Origin: Acidimicrobiia bacterium
GTDB taxonomy: Bacteria > Actinomycetota > Acidimicrobiia > Acidimicrobiales > Ilumatobacteraceae
Direction: 5' to 3'
NCBI GenBank assembly: GCA_010030605.1
Contig: RHCK01000065.1
Span: 1-8,015 of the forward strand
DNA: 8,015 bases
In this document: positions 4,572 to 8,015 of the stretch, piece by piece
How positions within the stretch are numbered: position 1 is the stretch's first letter
Layout of the letters: each line of letters starts with the position of its first letter
Notes under the pieces: generated by a model
What the model was told of the DNA's origin: nothing
Databases searched by the model: none
What the model saw: only the letters and a program-made list of their open reading frames with translations
Translations under genes and position numbers: made by a program

Positions 4572-5834
4572 GTTCGCCCGCGCCACCGAGGCGCCGAGTG
4601 ACACCAATCGACCCACCAGATCGTCGTAGCCACGATCGATGTGTTCGATGCCCGAAATGACGGTGCGTCCCTCGGCGGCCAGACCGGCGATCACCAGCGC
4701 GGCACCGGCTCGAATGTCGGGGGCCACCACCGCGGCTCCGCGCAAACGTTCCATGCCACGCACGATGGCGTGGTGGCCGTCGGTGCGAATATCGGCCCCG
4801 AGTTTCGACAACTCCTCCACGTAACGGAAACGACCGGGATACAAGTTCTCGGTGACGATGCCCATGCCCTCGGCGACGGCGAGCATGGTGACGAGCAACG
4901 GCTTGTAGTCGGTGGCCAAGCCCGGATACGGAAGGGTCTGCACGTCGACCGCGCGCATGCGTCCCTCGGATCGAATCTCGATACCACCGGGCACGGCGGC
5001 GAGTTCGAGACCCATGTCGTTCATGCGATTCAGCAACACCACCATGTGATCGGCGCGCGCACCCTTCACCACCGCCGACCCACCAGCCACTGCCACCGCC
5101 GCCAGATAGGTGGCGGCCTGAATGCGATCGGGCACCACGGCGTGCGACACGGGAACCAACGAGCCGCGCGGAACTCCGTCGATGCGCAGAACGGACGAAC
5201 CAATGCCATCGATGCGCGCGCCCATTTCCACCAAGAGCTCGCACAAGTCGGCCACCTCGGGTTCGCGCGCGGCATTGGTGATGGTGGTGACCCCGTCGGC
5301 GTGAACCGCCGCCGTGAGCAGATTCTCCGTGGCGCCCACCGACGGAAAGTCGAGCACGATGTCGGCACCGCGCAAACGGTCCGCTCGCGCCGAGATGGAT
5401 TGGTCGTCGATGTCGAACTCGGCGCCCATGGCTTTCAGTCCGGCGATGTGCATGTCGATGGGTCGTGTGCCGAAATCATCGCCACCGGGCATGTCGAGGC
5501 GCACCCGTCCGCACACCGCCAACAGCGGACCGAGTACGTTGATGGACGCGCGAATGCTGGTGACCAGTTCGGGCGGAGCAACGGTGCGCACGTCGCCGTC
5601 GTTGTGCAGATGCAGCACGGTGTCATCGATGGCGTCGCGTTGCACGCGAACACCGAGTGCTCCCAACAGCGCGCCCATGGTCTCGACATCGGAAATGTCG
5701 GGCACGTTGGTGAGTTCATGACGACCGGGCGCGTAGAGCGAGGCCACCATCAACTTCAGGACCGAGTTCTTGGCGCCCGGCACCTCGACTTCACCCGACA
5801 ACGGACCACTGCGCTGCACAACGATGCGGTCCAT
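4557..5834 (-). CDS. murA: UDP-N-acetylglucosamine 1-carboxyvinyltransferase, Asp-type active site
   Basis: A 425-residue MurA. It catalyses the first committed step of peptidoglycan synthesis, transferring enolpyruvyl from PEP to UDP-GlcNAc in the cytoplasm. Conserved features include K22-N23 in PGAKNSVLK, R95 in TSIRAS, R124 in GTRPIDMHI, TEN (169-171), D309 in YPGLATDYKPL and R401 in DRGYDDL. The catalytic loop reads MPGGDDFGTRP, with D119 where most bacteria have Cys (Cys115 in E. coli). Fosfomycin alkylates that cysteine, so this enzyme should be intrinsically insensitive, as in Mycobacterium tuberculosis and Chlamydia. The ATG at 5834 fits the family N-terminus MDRIVVQRSGPLSGEV. The 33-codon upstream extension is antisense to the MFS gene. 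It is a single-gene unit here. Confidence 0.96.
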   Translation of the reverse strand: MDRIVVQRSGPLSGEVEVPGAKNSVLKLMVASLYAPGRHELTNVPDISDVETMGALLGALGVRVQRDAIDDTVLHLHNDGDVRTVAPPELVTSIRASINVLGPLLAVCGRVRLDMPGGDDFGTRPIDMHIAGLKAMGAEFDIDDQSISARADRLRGADIVLDFPSVGATENLLTAAVHADGVTTITNAAREPEVADLCELLVEMGARIDGIGSSVLRIDGVPRGSLVPVSHAVVPDRIQAATYLAAVAVAGGSAVVKGARADHMVVLLNRMNDMGLELAAVPGGIEIRSEGRMRAVDVQTLPYPGLATDYKPLLVTMLAVAEGMGIVTENLYPGRFRYVEELSKLGADIRTDGHHAIVRGMERLRGAAVVAPDIRAGAALVIAGLAAEGRTVISGIEHIDRGYDDLVGRLVSLGASVARANSADL

Positions 5835-5843
5835 AGACGTACA

Positions 5844-5849
5844 AGTATG
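5844..5849 (-). promoter_or_regulatory. Candidate -10 box of murA (CATACT)
   Basis: CATACT on the minus strand differs from TATACT at one base and ends 9 nt before the murA ATG at 5834, giving a leader of only a few nucleotides. It overlaps the opposite-facing -10 box of the MFS gene by four bases. No -35 match or Shine-Dalgarno site is visible. Confidence 0.4.
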
Positions 5850-5851
5850 CT
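5846..5851 (+). promoter_or_regulatory. Candidate -10 box of the MFS gene (TATGCT)
   Basis: TATGCT fits TANNNT and ends 6 nt before the GTG at 5858. This spacing matches that of the glycosyltransferase gene and predicts a leaderless transcript. The gap to murA is only 23 bp, so any -35 contact would fall inside the murA coding sequence. Confidence 0.5.
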
Positions 5852-5857
5852 CGCTCC

Positions 5858-7414
5858 GTGGGCCGCAACGGGGTGCATCTGGTGCGCGAATGGCCCGACG
5901 AACCGCAGGTGAGAGCCTGGTTGACCACCCCACACGACGATCTGGTGCGCGAAGAAGCCGAAGCCCACGGTCACGACGGCGTGGCCACGTTCGGCCAACA
6001 GCACGGGCCGTTCCGTCGTTATCGCCGCACGGTCACCGAACGCGACGGGACTCTGCGCGAGGAGACCGACTTCGCCGTGGTCATTCCCTGGTTTCATTGG
6101 TTGTTCGGCCCGCTGATTCGTCGCTCGATCGCCCGACGCGCACCGCACATCGCTGACGCGCAACCGGGCTGGGCGCCTCCCGATCGTTTGGACCAAAGAC
6201 AGGTGCGCGTTCTCGGTTTGTTGGCCGCGGCATCGTTGTTGACCGCGTTCGTGAACACGCTGTTCACCCAGACGGTGTCGTTCGCCGGCGACGACTTCGG
6301 TGTGGGCGATTGGGGTCGCGGCGTCGCAGGCACCATCGTGCGCATCGGCATTCTGTTCGGTCTTCCGGCGGCGTTGCTCGCCGATCGCATCGGGCGTCGA
6401 CGCGTGGTGGTGTCGTTGGCGTGGGCCGCACCCATCATCGCGTCACTCGGTGCGTTGGCACCGAACTTTCCGTTGTTGGTGGCCACGCAAACACTCGGCC
6501 GTCCGCTCGGATTGGCGCTCGACTTGTTGATCGCCGTCATCGCCGCCGAAGAGATGCCACGCGGATCTCGGGCCTATGCCATCAGCTTGATGGCCATGGC
6601 CAACGGGTTGGGGGCCGGCGTGGCGGTGATCGCGTTGCCGTTGGCCGACATCGGCGAGTCCGGGTGGCGTTGGGTGTACGTCTTGGGACTGGTCTGGTTG
6701 TTGGTGGCTCGAGATCTGGCACGCCACTTGCCCGAGACGAAGCGCTTCGAATGGCACCGTGCGGACCAGTCGGCCACGCCGGTTCCCAAGTTGCAACGAC
6801 GACGCTTGGGAATTCAGATGGCGGTGGCGTTCTTCGGAAACATGTTGTTGTCACCGGCATCGTTCTTCCAGAACACGTTCCTGAAGGACGAACGCGGTTT
6901 CTCCGCCGGAATGGTGTCGCTGTTCACCATCGTCACCGCCACTCCGGCGGTGATCGGTTTGGTGATCGGTGGACGCGTGGCCGATCGTTCCGGACGTCGA
7001 CGCTTGGCCGTGATTTGCGCGCCGACCGGAGCGTTGTTGATCGCGTTGTCGTTCTCGTTCTCGGGTCCGTTGATGTGGTGGAGCGCGATCTTCGGCGCGA
7101 TCATCGCCGCCACCAGCTATCCCCCACTGGCCGTGTATCGAACGGAGCTGTTCCCCACCGGCAATCGCGGACGCGCGTCGTATCTGATTCTCGCCAGCGC
7201 GTTGGTGGGCGGAAGCTTGTCGTTGTTACTCACCGGCGCCATCGTTGACGGTGGCACGTCGTATGGTCCGGTGATGTTGGCGTTGGTGGGTGGACCGGTG
7301 GTGGTGGCCTTGATCGTGGCCGTCACCTATCCCGAGACGGCGCGACGTGAGTTGGAAGAGCTGAACCCCGAGGACCACACGTTGCCCATCGAGCGTGACA
7401 ACTCAGTCGAGTGA
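5858..7414 (+). CDS. MFS transporter with a soluble N-terminal extension
   Basis: A 518-residue protein. Residues from about 116 onward form a major facilitator superfamily transporter of roughly 12 helices. Motif A occurs as LADRIGRRR (174-182) and again in the second half as VADRSGRRR (374-382). LPETKRF (291-297), ELFPTGNRGRA (430-440) and YPETARRELEEL (491-502) resemble sugar-porter and related MFS motifs. Substrate and direction are unknown. Residues 1-115 are extra: charged and mostly soluble, with a hydrophobic patch at VVIPWFHWLFGPLI (74-87). The GTG start is supported by TATGCT 6 nt upstream and by the short gap to murA. Starting just before the membrane domain would leave about 340 bp of well-coded frame unexplained. 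Its stop overlaps the hydrolase gene by 12 bp. Confidence 0.88.
   Translation: MGRNGVHLVREWPDEPQVRAWLTTPHDDLVREEAEAHGHDGVATFGQQHGPFRRYRRTVTERDGTLREETDFAVVIPWFHWLFGPLIRRSIARRAPHIADAQPGWAPPDRLDQRQVRVLGLLAAASLLTAFVNTLFTQTVSFAGDDFGVGDWGRGVAGTIVRIGILFGLPAALLADRIGRRRVVVSLAWAAPIIASLGALAPNFPLLVATQTLGRPLGLALDLLIAVIAAEEMPRGSRAYAISLMAMANGLGAGVAVIALPLADIGESGWRWVYVLGLVWLLVARDLARHLPETKRFEWHRADQSATPVPKLQRRRLGIQMAVAFFGNMLLSPASFFQNTFLKDERGFSAGMVSLFTIVTATPAVIGLVIGGRVADRSGRRRLAVICAPTGALLIALSFSFSGPLMWWSAIFGAIIAATSYPPLAVYRTELFPTGNRGRASYLILASALVGGSLSLLLTGAIVDGGTSYGPVMLALVGGPVVVALIVAVTYPETARRELEELNPEDHTLPIERDNSVE
7403..7414. other. 12-bp tail-to-tail overlap of MFS and hydrolase genes
   Basis: TCAGTCGAGTGA holds both stop codons, with palindromic TCGA at its centre. 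It is the third convergent overlap in the window, again without a terminator hairpin. Confidence 0.85.
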
Positions 7415-7987
7415 CGACAACCAGTCGGCGATGATGTCGGCGATCATCGCGTCTTTGTTCTTCAGTTCGTGACGGCCGTTCTCGATGAAGTGATGGGTGA
7501 CGGCACCCGGAATGGTGGCGGTCCATCGCTGCAGTTCATCGGGTGACCCGAAGTCGTCCTTGGTGCCATGCACGAAGAGGCACGGCACCGTGATGCGCGG
7601 TAGGTGCTCGACGCGCAGGTTCTCGGGCTTGGCCGGAGGATGCAACGGATACGAAACCAACACCAGTCCCCTCACGGGTAACGCATCTTCGCCATCGATA
7701 TCGGGCACACCGGCGGCCACCATCGAACAGATGCGACCACCCATGGAACGACCGCCCAACACCAGTCGCCCCGTCGTGGTTCCGTGTTCGGCGGCGAACG
7801 AACGCGCGCACTCGCGCACACGAGCCAACAATTTGGGTGGTCGATCCGGAGCGCGCTTGCCGGCCATTCGGTAATCGAAGTCGTAACGCCCCACCGGCAT
7901 GGGCGACAACGCGTCTTCGATGGCGATCAACGACGAATGATCGCGACCCGAACCCGAACCGGGGAACAACACCATGCCCGTGGGCAC
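7403..7987 (-). CDS. Alpha/beta-hydrolase (COG3571/TEX30-like), start uncertain at window edge
   Basis: Residues counted from the GTG at 7987 give 194 amino acids. The fold is a small alpha/beta hydrolase. An oxyanion-type loop, FPGSGSG (8-14), is followed by the nucleophile elbow LGGRSMGGR (77-85, Ser81), the acid in VHGTKDDFGSP (139-149, probably D144) and the base in NGRHEL (170-175, His173). The pattern GGRSMGGR plus HGTxDxFG matches the lid-less hydrolases related to TEX30/KANL3, whose substrates are mostly unknown. The frame stays open to base 8015, so the true start could lie outside. GTG 7987 and ATG 7975 are in-window alternatives, neither with a clear ribosome site. Given the usual family N-terminus, little or nothing may be missing. 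It is probably cytoplasmic. Confidence 0.85.
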   Translation of the reverse strand: MPTGMVLFPGSGSGRDHSSLIAIEDALSPMPVGRYDFDYRMAGKRAPDRPPKLLARVRECARSFAAEHGTTTGRLVLGGRSMGGRICSMVAAGVPDIDGEDALPVRGLVLVSYPLHPPAKPENLRVEHLPRITVPCLFVHGTKDDFGSPDELQRWTATIPGAVTHHFIENGRHELKNKDAMIADIIADWLSSLD

Positions 7988-8015
7988 GGACGACGTGCCC
8001 GATGTCTGGCCCGAC

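Noticed and set aside
4641..5912. 423-codon plus-strand open frame opposite murA
   Set aside because: It is antisense to murA, the product is His/Gly/Arg-rich without hydrophobic core pattern, and it runs through the divergent promoter into the MFS start.
5835..5933. 33-codon N-terminal extension of murA
   Set aside because: It lies inside the MFS coding region and has no MurA homology; the family N-terminus begins at the ATG at 5834.
1..8015. Defence island, prophage, insertion sequence, CRISPR array or biosynthetic cluster
   Set aside because: No transposase, integrase, nuclease, spaced repeats or megasynthase genes are present; the genes are ordinary metabolic, cell-wall and transport genes.

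Overview
The window is a compact stretch of an actinobacterial chromosome. GC content is high, GTG starts are common, TANNNT boxes sit just upstream of leaderless-looking starts, the glycosyltransferase resembles mycobacterial Rv3032, and MurA has the Asp-type active site known from mycobacteria. TTG appears to be the commonest leucine codon, which is unusual for a high-GC actinomycete. Together with the tight packing this suggests an uncultured or streamlined lineage, perhaps Acidimicrobiia (Ilumatobacteraceae-like). That placement is inference.

Layout, left to right: a 12-bp imperfect inverted repeat (3-50); azlD and azlC (minus), a branched-chain amino acid exporter pair; a GT4 glycosyltransferase (plus); a minus-strand operon read nfu, meaB, ech (4302 down to 2274); a 57-residue single-pass membrane protein (plus, 4398-4571); murA (minus); an MFS transporter with a soluble N-terminal extension (plus); and an alpha/beta hydrolase (minus) that may run past the right edge. 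There are no tRNA or rRNA genes, insertion sequences, CRISPR arrays or phage genes. No stretch over 300 bases lacks a gene.

Transcription units strictly alternate in strand, giving three divergent and three convergent junctions in 8 kb. All three convergent pairs overlap at their stop codons (14, 15 and 12 bp). All three divergent gaps are short (39, 95 and 23 bp), and two hold -10-like boxes that overlap face to face. Most genes are housekeeping: cell wall precursor synthesis (MurA), Fe-S cluster delivery (Nfu), acyl-CoA metabolism (MeaB and enoyl-CoA hydratase), alpha-glucan or other glycan synthesis, and transport.

I do not see a defence, mobile or secondary-metabolite system. The items most worth a second look are: a triple 14-bp repeat at the azlC/azlD junction that builds a chain of ATGA stop-start overlaps; the bidirectional promoter squeezed into the 23-bp murA/MFS gap; the unlisted 57-residue membrane protein; the MurA Cys-to-Asp active site; and the N-terminal domain of the MFS protein.
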